From contig CM114273.1 in the NCBI GenBank assembly GCA_050084515.1, positions 19,530,001 to 19,594,000 on the forward strand: a DNA stretch of 64,000 nucleotides, in the 5' to 3' direction. Made by a program: the position numbers and the translations under genes. Source of the DNA: Blasia pusilla. Its lineage: Eukaryota > Marchantiophyta > Marchantiopsida > Blasiales. Below, piece after piece: positions 25,301-33,833 of the stretch (positions are counted from its first letter, which is position 1; each line of letters begins with the position of its first letter). Under the pieces are notes generated by a model that worked only from the letters and a program-made list of their open reading frames with translations, did no database searches and was not told the origin of the DNA.

Positions 25301-25500
25301 TGCATGATGGTTGTTCTACTTTCCATGGACATGAGATTCCAAATGGGCATTCTGTTCTCCATTTGAGAGAGGTCTGCAAGAAGAAATATGTATTGCCATT
25401 TCCAAATATGGTTGACAATCCACCAAAGATTTATGTTGGAGATGCCATTGATAGTGTAGTGTTATGGCCATCTCATCTTGTTATGCCTTTTCAGAAGTAG
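22335..25500 (+). pseudogene. CACTA second gene (TNP1/TNPA-like), decayed
   Basis: Pieces in several frames. At about 23900-24010 one frame reads WGRLLTHFLSESAKTKSERM followed by SKAHAAVTNPNLA, resembling Transposase_24 (PF03004 type), where W..L..(Y/F)..S...K..S..N...R precedes a HTxGS phrase. At 24409-24906 a 165-codon frame has a helical start (DMLEASIQTAIANQQENFTK) and a Ser/Pro-rich tail. At 25225-25500 a frame reads VVGYGSLHDGCSTFHGHEIP, GHSVLHLREV ... DSVVLWPSHLVM, like the DUF8039 segment at the end of such proteins. The frame at 22335-22742 is acidic and Ser-rich with no known domain. TNPA-type proteins bind the ends of the element. Confidence 0.6.
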
Positions 25501-26208
25501 GGGCACCTTCGCTTTGTGTATAGTTGTTTTGAGTGAACCTTCCCTTTGACATCCCTCATGAGTGTGGCCATCTCCATGTACTTGTAACTTTTGTACTCAG
25601 AAGTAGAGAAACTTGATGTTTGTGTTTCAGTTTTGAGTGTGACAATTGAGATGTACTTGGATTTTCATGTCTCAATTTTGAGAATATCAGAGGCGGAGTT
25701 TGTACTCAAGTAGAGGAACTCAGAAGTAGATTTTATATTCTTCCATTGATGAGGGAAATTGAAAAGAATTCAAGCCTAATTTTAATGTAAGTCTCAATTT
25801 TTCATAGAAAGCATCATTCACTATAATTTACTAGACATTCTTCTGATATAAGTAAATAGTCCATTTCAGGATGTATGGATACACTTTGTAGCCTTGGACT
25901 TATGGCCACAATTGGATATAAGAAGCATTTGCTAGCTCTATCTTTCAATAAATAAGAATTTTTTACTTTGAAAAACTGATATGATCAAAAGCTACAACAT
26001 GGATGGGTTGGTACATGAGTAATGTGCTTGTATGTTTTCACACAATGTTGGTAGCATTAGGACTGTACAACAGATATAAAATGGCATCTCCATTGCATGG
26101 ATGTAAGAGAAGTAGTGATAGGTGTAGGGAGGATGGGTAGGAAGGAGTAATTCATTTTATGCCAGAAAAAACTGGATAGACGAAAAAATACTATCCGAGC
26201 ACTGGACC
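25501..26208. other. AT-rich spacer, no gene recognised
   Basis: Repeated phrases such as GAGTGTGGCCATCTCCATGTACTTG and CAATTGAGATGTACTTGG occur between 25555 and 25670, suggesting small internal duplications. The right end of the CACTA element probably lies here but is not identifiable by eye. Confidence 0.4.
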
Positions 26209-26498
26209 CGATACAACAGGTGAAGAGCCAAGGAGGTGACCTACAAGCATAGGTTATCGTGGAGAGGGCTTGGGAGAGGGAAGGGGGTATACCTCAAAGA
26301 GAAAGAGCTTGAGAGCTCATTCTCTCTTTATTGAACCTCTTGGCATGAGGCGGCGGAGCTATGCTCCTCCTTGCCTTGAATGTATAACCCAAGCCTCTCA
26401 TTAAGAGAGTGGGTTTGGTTTGACATGAGAGAGAGTGCACACCATGGAGAGCTTGGTATGAGACCTTGTTGTTGTGATGGAGAGATTAGATCGATTTA
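26209..26498 (+). repeat. LTR1 fragment (copy a), left of gypsy-2
   Basis: This block matches the middle of LTR1 as seen at 31.9-32.17 kb: ACAACAGGTgAAGAGCCAAG, then GCATAGGTTA, GGGAGAGGGAAGGGGGTATA, TTGAACCTCTTGGCATGAGG, CCCAAGCCTCTCATTA and TTAGATCGATTTA. It lacks both LTR1 ends. Its place before gypsy-2, with a full LTR1 after it, suggests a damaged 5' LTR. Confidence 0.75.
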
Positions 26499-27663
26499 CA
26501 AAGAGAGAATGAGAGAGTTTCAATGGGGGAGCTTTGGTCACTCGTTTTTGGTGCAGGTTAGGGATCAAGTTCCTATTCTGTTCGGCTCATGGGAGTGCTC
26601 ACCGGAGCAAGAGTCCCGCTCGATTTTGTTGTTTTCTTTGCTGAGTTTTTGTACATGAGAGTGGCACGCGGAAGCGCTGCCCAATTTGTGTTAAAATTTG
26701 AGTACGGGGGTGGATTGCGCCATGCCGATACTCTCGGGAGTACCTTGTAGCTTGTTGGTTGTTGTGTTTGCAATTTTTCAATTTTTCTTTGGGAGAAATC
26801 AACGCGGAAGCATTGCCAAAAATTTTGTAAGAGAAGAGTCGTTGGGCTGCATGATAGTCCCTGTCTATTTTTGGTGGAAGATTGAATGAATAAACCAATT
26901 TGACATTGCTGTAGATCGAGAAGTTGTGTACCTTGATGAAGAAACAGTGCGCAATTTCATCAGTTGAGCGTGAAGTTACAACAATTTTTGTTGGGCTGCC
27001 ACAGCCATTGTGGGAGGAAGGAGTAATTCTCAAATTTGTTGGTAAAAAATTGTACTTCAGATAGAAAAGCAAAACATTTCTTATATTAGTGGATTAGCCA
27101 AGGGCGCTTCTTACTTGAAGGAGCAAGAGGGTGAAGTTGACCCACTTGTTGAAGGATATGTCAGAAAAAAAGTGCAGGTTGGAGTAGACTTAGGAGTGAG
27201 GAGCTCCGACGTTTATCTGATGAGCACGTGCAAATGGCCTGGAGTGAGACATTTGCACCAGAGCGTGACTGGTCATAGGAACCCGAGGATACCACCCTAA
27301 TTGTGTGGTGCATCCCAGAGGAGGATATTTGCGTGTTGGACCTCTTTGGAGAGATCAACACTGGCTTAGGTGCTCTTTTGCAGGCTGGAGTGCACGTGCA
27401 TCAGTAAATGTACGTTGAGATTGATGATGTTGTGCGACGCGCTTCACTTCACCATGTGGCACAGTTACGCTTTTGATTGCCCGACTTATTGCGTCTGCTA
27501 TCCAGAGTTACCAAAGTTCCCTACCAAGGGACATTTCATTGTTGGGGACGCAGGACTTTGAGCGGGTAGAGACCATAGATTTGGTCATTGTAGGTTGGCT
27601 GTGTCAGGGCCAATTGAATGTTGGATGAGGTAGCGGGTTAGCTGACTCTCGGTCCAGGTTTTT

Positions 27664-27888
27664 TTGGGAGATGATGCGAATCTTGCGACACTTGCAAGAG
27701 TATCACTCCCATTCTCCAACATACATTATGGAGAATGTGCCGATTTTGGGCGATTTGAGGTCCCGCATGGTGATGAGTGCACATTAGGTGTGCGCATGGA
27801 TCGGCCAGGTAGTGTTGTTGGATGCAAAGAGTATAGGTTCATGAGCACATCGCCCGCATCTTTGGTGGACCAACTTGGTGCCACATGA
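27664..27888 (+). pseudogene. gypsy-2 pol segment upstream of reverse transcriptase
   Basis: A 74-codon frame includes GDDANLATLARVSLPFSNIH and GSVVGCKEYRFMSTSPASLV. A diverged counterpart is at 8126-8392 in gypsy-1 (GRCCNFYDTWRLPKDVLR and IGSNIVGCGKYWIAHTPSTI). Conservation between the two copies shows that it was coding in the ancestor. I recognise no family; it sits between the expected protease and reverse transcriptase. Confidence 0.5.
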
Positions 27889-28639
27889 GGTGTTGCGGAG
27901 GGCTTATGCGAGAGTGGAGCGCCCCTCCCATTTGTTGGTGGATTCTATTCAGCTTAGGAGTAGTTGAGCAACATCATTTGAGGATGCGACAGATCACAGC
28001 TGTTGCGTTGGTGAGCCCCATGCCTACTGAGACGATTGAGGTAGTGGCTGGAGGTGAGACTTGAGGAGATCGACACACTAGAGGTGATCGGGAGAGACAT
28101 CCTTGGACTTCTTGGGATGATTTGTAGGTACGCCGGGAGATGATAGCCACAGCATCGAGCGTGGTTCAGGGTACTACACGTGGAGGAGATCAAAGTGTGT
28201 AGTTGGCAGTTGGCAGTAGGGGAGCATTCAAGTTCTAGTGTCTGTGATGGGGTTGCACCCTAGCAACCACCGATACCCGCATCGGAGAGTCCTATCGTAG
28301 TCACGATGGAGACTTGGGAGCTAGACATGGGCCCTAAGTTGACTAGAGGAGAGTGGCGTCGGATACACCAATTCCTTAGGAGTTGTAGGAGTTGTTTTGC
28401 ATTTAGTATGCATGACTTAGGTACACTAAAGGGTCCATGGATCTGCATTGGTTGTCGAGCGACACACCGATCTTCCAACGACCCTACAAGTACAGTGACA
28501 TGGAGAGGGCTCTGATTTAGAGTAGGAGCCAGAACTTGGTTGGAGCAGGACTAGTGGAGATGTCGCATGGAGAATCGAATATGCATCTGCTATTGTCATG
28601 CCTGCCAAGAAGGATGTGCATGGCAACTGGACTAATAGG

Positions 28640-29135
28640 CGGATGTGTGGAGATTACCGATCTATCAATCGGTAGACGAAGTTTGATAGGTATGCCATGC
28701 CCACCCTTGAGGAGATCTTTGATGCTATTGGGCATACAAAGGTCTTCAATTTGTTAGATCTTCAAGCTCGATACCATTAGCTTGCCTATCGATTGGAGGA
28801 CAGGCAGAAGACAACATTTTGGGGCATCGATCCTCATGTGAAGGATTTCTTGTACAAGTGGCGGCATTTGGGTTTAAGAATGCCCGGGCTGAGTTTTAGA
28901 GGGTCATGGATAGGATCTTGGGAGGTCTGGATTTTGCTAGGTATTATATTGATGATATCGTAATCTTTAGCGCCACAATTGAGGAGCATGAGCGACATCT
29001 AGAGGAGGTGTTTTGACGATTCCAGTTACATGGACTGAAGTTACATCCAGGCAAGTGCAAGTTCTTCTATGACCAGATTGAGTACTTGGGTCATATTATA
29101 TACCCAGGTGGCCTTTGTGTATAGCAGACAAAGTT
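28640..29135 (+). pseudogene. gypsy-2 reverse transcriptase
   Basis: The frame contains DYRSIN, then PTLEEIFDAIGHTKVFNLLD, a TAG stop in the GYHQ position, LAYRLEDRQKTTFWGIDPHV, a second TAG at the FQRVMD glutamine, and RYYIDDIVIFSATIEEHERH. It ends KCKFFYDQIEYLGHIIYPGG. The catalytic YIDD motif is intact, unlike in gypsy-1. These are standard landmarks of a Ty3/gypsy reverse transcriptase, which copies element RNA into DNA. Confidence 0.9.
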
Positions 29136-29379
29136 AGAGGCTATTTCATGCATTCCACGCCCTACAGATCTGAGTCGAGTTCGTGCATTCATGGGATTGG
29201 CAAACTTCTGTTGATGGTACGTCAAGGGTTTCAGTTTGATTGCGAAGCCGTTAACCTTGTTGTCCAAGGTAGATCAGGAGTGGCATTGGGGGGATGAGTA
29301 GGAGAGAGCATTTCAGCTGCTCAAGGACCGATTGACGTCCGTGCCCATATTGAGGAGAGCGATCAAGGGGCGTCCTTTC

Positions 29380-29745
29380 TAGTTGCATAGTGATTGGAGC
29401 ATGTTGGGGCTTGGAGTTTTGCTCACCCAACATGATGATGAGGGTAGAGAGTTCATGGTGGCTTACGCTAATTGCTCAAACAATGCTGCAGAGGCAAAGT
29501 ATAGCTCATATGAGGGTGAGTGCTTGGTTACAGTGTGGACTGTCGCATATTTCAAGTGTTATCTATTTGGCAACCCCTTTACCATTATTATTGATCATTA
29601 GCCACTTAAGTGGTTGATGGAGTTTGACAAGCTTAGAGGGAAGCTTGCTAGGTGGTTTCTTTTGTTGCAAGAGTATGACTTCTAAGTGGTACATAGACTT
29701 GGAATGCTCAACCATGATGCAGATGGTTTGAGTCGTAACCCATGC
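29380..29745 (+). pseudogene. gypsy-2 RNase H
   Basis: The frame 29383-29601 reads LHSDWSMLGLGVLLTQHDDE then EFMVAYAN...YSSYEGECL and FTIIIDH, a TAG stop where the family has Gln, and PLKWLMEFDKLRGKLARW. DxSxxGxGxxL, the (Y)ExExL block and DH(Q)PLxWL are RNase H landmarks. A TAA follows LLLQEYDF. The domain removes the RNA strand during reverse transcription. Confidence 0.85.
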
Positions 29746-30045
29746 GCGCGTAAAAAAGATGTGATTGGAGCTCATTGGCATGGAGAGTGATGAGCAATTG
29801 GTGCCAAAATGGCACGCGTCAGCCTATTTGGGTTTGTTGGCTATGGAGAGCCAGATTGCTGAGACTTCGATGGAGAGTCCTTAGATCCACAGGCCGGTGA
29901 GGAGATGAGAGGTGGCTGAGACATTCACGATGATGGAGTAGTCTTGGAGTACTTGCGTACTGGCAACGTCGCGAGCATAGTGGATGCTAGGAAGAGGGAT
30001 CAGATCCTACAATGAGCCAGACAGTTTCGGTAGGAGGGAAAATAT

Positions 30046-30690
30046 GTGATACGAGTTTGGGAGGATCGTAGAGTAAGTGTAGTGCCTCATCCTTCACAGA
30101 AAGTACGTTTGGTGCGTCATGCCCACGAGGAGTTGGGCCATTTTGGAGTGAAGCGGACGTACATCTTGCTCCAGATACAGTATTGGTGGCAAGGCATGCA
30201 GACTGACGTTCACCAGTTTGTTGTCAGGTGCGTGGTGTGTGATCGAGTCCGGACATCGATCAATGCTTCGACTCCACAATTGCATCCACTTCTGATCATG
30301 GATTTAGGTTATAGATGGAGTTTGGATTTTGCAAGACCTTCATCTTTGACGGAACGTCATAGTCGTTATATGTTGGTAATGGTCGAGCACTTCTCGAAGT
30401 GGATAGAGTTGGTTGCATTGCCTCACAAAGCAAGTGAGGGATTAGCGTATGCCTTCTTAGATCTAATGCTGAGTCATTACGGCGCACCAACTGAGGTACT
30501 GACATATTAGGATACGGAGTTTCGTGGGGAGTTTCAAGCCTTGTGTGATCAGGCGCTGATCAACCACCGCACCACTTCGCGAGATCATCCTGAGGCGGAT
30601 GGACTAGCGGAGAGGGTTGTGTAGACGATAAAGAGAGGATTACGCAAGTATGGCTTGCAAAGAGGTCAATTAGGAGATTGGGACCTCTAG
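30046..30690 (+). pseudogene. gypsy-2 integrase, zinc domain and catalytic core
   Basis: The zinc-binding HHCC part reads HAHEELGHFGVKRTYILLQI, then CVVCDRVRT. The core continues YRWSLDFARPSSLTERHSRY with the first catalytic Asp. The second Asp follows a TAG stop (30508-30510) in DTEFRGEF, and the Glu is in HPEADGLAERVV, followed by another TAG. All three DDE residues are still encoded. The stop codons keep it from being one open frame. Confidence 0.9.
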
Positions 30691-31362
30691 TTGCTATGGT
30701 TGGCGATGGGATATGGATTCAGCAGGCAGGCATCCTTAGCGTCTTTCTCACCGTACTTGCTACTTTATGGCCGAGAGTCGGGTTTACCTGCGGCCATTCG
30801 TCGAGATGTTGGTGAGGTGTTGAACCTTTATGACCCTGATGTATGGATGCAAGCATATTCTCAGAGCGCTAAGTTGTTTAGGAGAGTGATGCCCATAGCG
30901 TTTGAGAACTTGGCGATTGCGCAACATCGGGATATGTTGAGGTATACGACTATTCGGGGAGGTGGTTATAGACCAACTATCCGGAGGTTTCGTCAGGGAG
31001 ACTATGTCTACTTGAAGCAGACGGCACCCATGACGTTGGATGTGACTACAGAGCGCACCATCTTGAGAGTGCGTGAGATTTTGCCATATGGTATTCTCTT
31101 ACTTGAGGGACGCGATGGTATGGTTTGGAAGGACCATGTGCGCAATTGTGCGCCATGTCACTTTCCTAACATTGACGATACAGTTGATCCGAGCTTAGTA
31201 ATAATTCCATCATGCTTGCAATGTATGATGTGTGGTTCTGCTTGTGATCCAACCATGATGCTAGTCTGTGATGGATGTTCGAGAGGGTGGCATATGGCAT
31301 GTGTGACGCCACTCCTCACTAGGGTTCCTCAAGGACGATGGATGTGTCCTAGATGTACATAG
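30691..31362 (+). pseudogene. gypsy-2 integrase C-terminal part fused to a PHD finger
   Basis: A 223-codon open frame follows the last internal stop. Residues 1-60 continue the integrase (FSRQASLASFSPYLLLYGRE). Residues about 95-155 form a GPY/F-like tail (FRQGDYVYLKQTAPMTLDVT, REILPYGILLLEGRDG, WKDHVRN). Residues about 172-223 form a full C4HC3 PHD finger: CMMC, VCDGC, WHMAC, MCPRC, with Trp before the His and LLTRVPQGRWMCP as in chromatin-reader PHDs. Many gypsy elements of the chromovirus branch carry a chromodomain at this place; a PHD finger there is unusual in my knowledge. It would be expected to bind histone H3 tails and guide integration, which is inference. The frame is intact from 30691 to its own TAG stop. 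Confidence 0.85.
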
Positions 31363-31546
31363 AGTATGTAGTTCTAGATTCTGACTTGTGTTTGTGACAT
31401 GGATAACAAGAAGGCGACTAACGATGGGGCCACATGAGCACCAAGACTTTTTGCTCTTAGCATCCGAGAGATATATGTCATGGTAGGTAGGGTTAGATGG
31501 CTATCTGGAGTTAGAGGGACCTAGCCAACAACTAGGGAGGCGATTT

Positions 31547-31670
31547 GAGATATTTTGGTACTTCTTGTCTCATTTTTTGGATGCCATGAGTTAGCATGGG
31601 ATCGTGCGTCTTTGTGTGTATGTATGATGACAGCGATGTATGTTGTGTAGCGATGTCTATGCGCACGACA
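31547..31670 (+). repeat. LTR1 end segment, abutting LTR1 copy b
   Basis: GAGATATTTTGGTACTTCTT through GCGATGTCTATGCGCACGACA repeats the last roughly 120 bp of LTR1 (compare 32180-32299). It is followed by only two bases (TG) before the full LTR1 that starts at 31673. It therefore forms an end-to-start LTR junction. The text before it does not match LTR1 well, so this is a partial copy. Confidence 0.8.
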
Positions 31671-31672
31671 TG

Positions 31673-32299
31673 TGTCACGTCTTTTAGGATATATAGGCGA
31701 GATCTAGTAGAACACCTTCGGAGATACTGGAAGACAGCCTCAAGAGGTCGAGGATGACTTGATGAGGCCATAGGTAACTTGCGAGAATAGGTTTCCCCTT
31801 CGTTTCGGCTAATTTTGAGCCATATTGAGGAACTTACTATTTTGGGTAAGTTTCCATTTTGATATAGTTGACTTTCCATTTTGGGAAGTATCCCTTAATC
31901 CGATACAACAGGTCAAGAGGCAAGGAGATGACATGCGAGCATAGGTTAGCGTGGAGAGAGCTTGGGAGAGGGAAGGGGTATACCTCCAAGAGAGATTCTT
32001 TCTTTGTTGAACCTCTTGGCATGAGGCGGCGGAGCTGTGGTCCTCCTTGCCTTGTGTGTGTAACCCAAGCCTCTCATTAGGAGAATGGGTTTGGTTTGAC
32101 ATGAGAGAGAGACACCATGGAGAGCTTGGTGTGAGACCGTGTTGTTGTGATAGAGAGATTAGATCGATTTAATTGGAGATATTTTGGTACTTCTTGTTTC
32201 GTTGTTTGGATGTCATGAATAAACATGAGATCGTGCATGTTTGTGTGTATGTTCGGTGACAGTTATGTATGTTGTGTAGCGATCTGTATGCGTACGACA
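31673..32299 (+). repeat. LTR1 full-length copy (b), probable 3' LTR of gypsy-2
   Basis: It starts TGTCACGTCTTTTAGGATAT and ends GCGTACGACA, so it has TG...CA ends and is 627 bp long. It follows gypsy-2 pol by about 300 bp. Its text is shared with copies at 43.44, 49.53 and 59.95 kb. The next four bases are TCTT; no matching duplication is visible, as expected if the other end of the element is damaged. A small ACACC and GAGAGAG region in its last third is where other copies have microsatellite growth. Confidence 0.85.
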
Positions 32300-33313
32300 T
32301 CTTCTTTCACCTTCCTTATATTACTTATCCACACAAAATCAATGCACTACACTAGATAGATATCTATATTGTTATTTTCCTATGTAAAACTCTTACACTG
32401 GTCATGGTCCTACGGAGAGGATTAAGTAACCAGTATGTTAAATCTATATTCTTATTGGATAGTGCCTTCTTGATTTGTAACACCTCTTTGCTTGACATAT
32501 GACAATCGGACAAAATTTTTTTTTTTCCTCAAAATGCAAAATAAAATGTTGCGTGCAACATGATTAGTGCATGATAACCATGTTTTGCGATTTACCATAA
32601 AACATGTAGTATGGGGTCGCCCATCTTTAGGGTAACACCAATATCCTTTTGGGAAATGCAAATGAAGACTTGCATTTCCCAAAGTAGTATCCACGAGCGT
32701 TTACTTTTTCTATGTTCCATTCTCTGGTTTTTTTTAGTGTACACACCCTTCGACTTCTTCGTATACCCAATGTTGCCACACCCAAATTACCCAATTTTCC
32801 GCTTTCTTTTTCAAAAGAATAAGAAATTTTTTACAAAGAAAGATCTTTCAACCTCGTGCGAAAAATCTCGCGCTAAAACGAGTCTTTTTGTTTCTAGCAG
32901 TTCAGATGTGAAGCGTGTCTGTTTTGTTTTGGCACATACTCAAACCATTCTCATTCTCAACATCTTTCCGTGTGTCTTCAGAATCTAGAGACGACATCAA
33001 GAAGGCAGACCTCAATCGGCAAACGCGGCCTGTTCCTGTAACGAATGGCACAGTTACAGGAGCTCGCGTTTTGACGCCAGGCTCTTCACTCCCAGCCACC
33101 GATCAGCGCGCGCGATGCTTCACGACATCTTTGCTTATATCAGTTTAGGACGTCGATTGTTCTTCGCTCGCCTGACACGCGCTGGTGGGAAGAGTTTTCG
33201 GAGATACGAAGGTCTTTGGTCCATTTGATATCAAGTATAGCGATGCAGGAATTGAGAGAATACTCTGTGTTGCGGCTGTAACAAGAATGTCAACATAGCG
33301 CAGGGAGAGGGGA
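32300..33313. other. no gene recognised apart from a hairpin
   Basis: The left half is AT-rich. From about 32880 the sequence becomes richer in GC and CG dinucleotides (for example GATCAGCGCGCGCGATG near 33105), unlike the transposon-dominated regions. This could be an upstream region of the frame at 33383. No promoter element could be fixed. Confidence 0.4.
32648..32683. repeat. perfect 14-bp inverted repeat
   Basis: TTTGGGAAATGCAA at 32648-32661 and TTGCATTTCCCAAA at 32670-32683 are exact reverse complements around an 8-base loop. This could be a MITE remnant or a transcript hairpin. No terminal signal was found. Confidence 0.9.
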
Positions 33314-33382
33314 TTGGGCAGAACCCACCGGCCAGTTTTGATTGGAAGGCTTTTGGAAGAGTCTAGGAATGCGGGAGGAAGG

Positions 33383-33709
33383 ATGGATTTTTTCGGCAAT
33401 ACGGAGTCGTTGTTAGCGCAAGTTGAGGAGTCCGCGGAGCCTCTGAGGAGGAAGAGGAAGGTTGTGCTCATGATGATGGCGGCAACTGTCATAGCAGTCG
33501 CTCAAACGCTGATGTTTTTCCCTAGTCTTGGCTTTTTGTCTCCACAAAACGCGTGTCGATCGTTGCTCTGCAGAGAGGACGAAGACGGTGATGAAGTAGA
33601 CCGAGCGCTTCACGCTCTCATGCACAGTATGACACGAGCCATGGGCAAAGTTGTGGAGGAACTTGAGGAATGCGAGTCGGAGGAGGATGAATCCGACGAG
33701 GATGAATAG
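33383..33709 (+). CDS. hypothetical protein with hydrophobic segment and acidic tail
   Basis: I chose the ATG at 33383 (108 codons) over one at 33314 because the protein has a coherent layout from there: MDFFGNTESLLAQVEESAEP, a basic RRKRK, a hydrophobic stretch (VVLMMMAATVIAVAQTLMFF), a linker and an acidic end, EECESEEDESDEDE, before TAG. A basic stretch before a hydrophobic segment is compatible with a membrane anchor or an N-terminal hydrophobic helix. Similar RRKRR plus Ala/Leu-rich starts occur in HARBI1-like nucleases, but no nuclease domain follows in the next 2 kb. It may be a first exon. Function unknown. Confidence 0.35.
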   Translation: MDFFGNTESLLAQVEESAEPLRRKRKVVLMMMAATVIAVAQTLMFFPSLGFLSPQNACRSLLCREDEDGDEVDRALHALMHSMTRAMGKVVEELEECESEEDESDEDE

Positions 33710-33833
33710 AGAATCGGAATTTTTGAAAGCGTCACTGATCCTCTGTGTACAGTAGGTTTTTTTTCAATTAGAATGTTGGAATGCTTCCGTCCATTTTTTT
33801 TCTACAATTCTGAGAAGTTATTGGTAACCGGAT

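Larger units (their letters stand above)
18873..25500 (+). mobile_element. CACTA (En/Spm) DNA transposon, decayed
   Basis: Two gene blocks typical of plant CACTA elements lie in the same direction. The first, 18873-22191, is the tnp2-type transposase with its N-terminal associated domain, DUF4218 and DUF4216. The second, about 22335-25500, carries a Transposase_24-like segment and a DUF8039-like C-terminal segment. Both are interrupted by stops and frameshifts. I could not fix the terminal CACTA inverted repeats or the 3-bp target duplication, so the limits given are those of the coding parts only. Confidence 0.85.
26499..31362 (+). mobile_element. gypsy-2: Ty3/gypsy retrotransposon internal region with terminal PHD finger
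   Basis: Plus-strand order: an unrecognised 5' part (gag should lie at 26.5-27.6 kb), a conserved block shared with gypsy-1 at 27664-27888, reverse transcriptase, RNase H, integrase, integrase tail and PHD finger. It is much less decayed than gypsy-1. Most stops in the pol part are TAG (one TAA) at places where the conserved text calls for glutamine. LTR1 sequence lies on both sides. It is inactive in its present form because of these stops and a few frameshifts. Confidence 0.85.
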
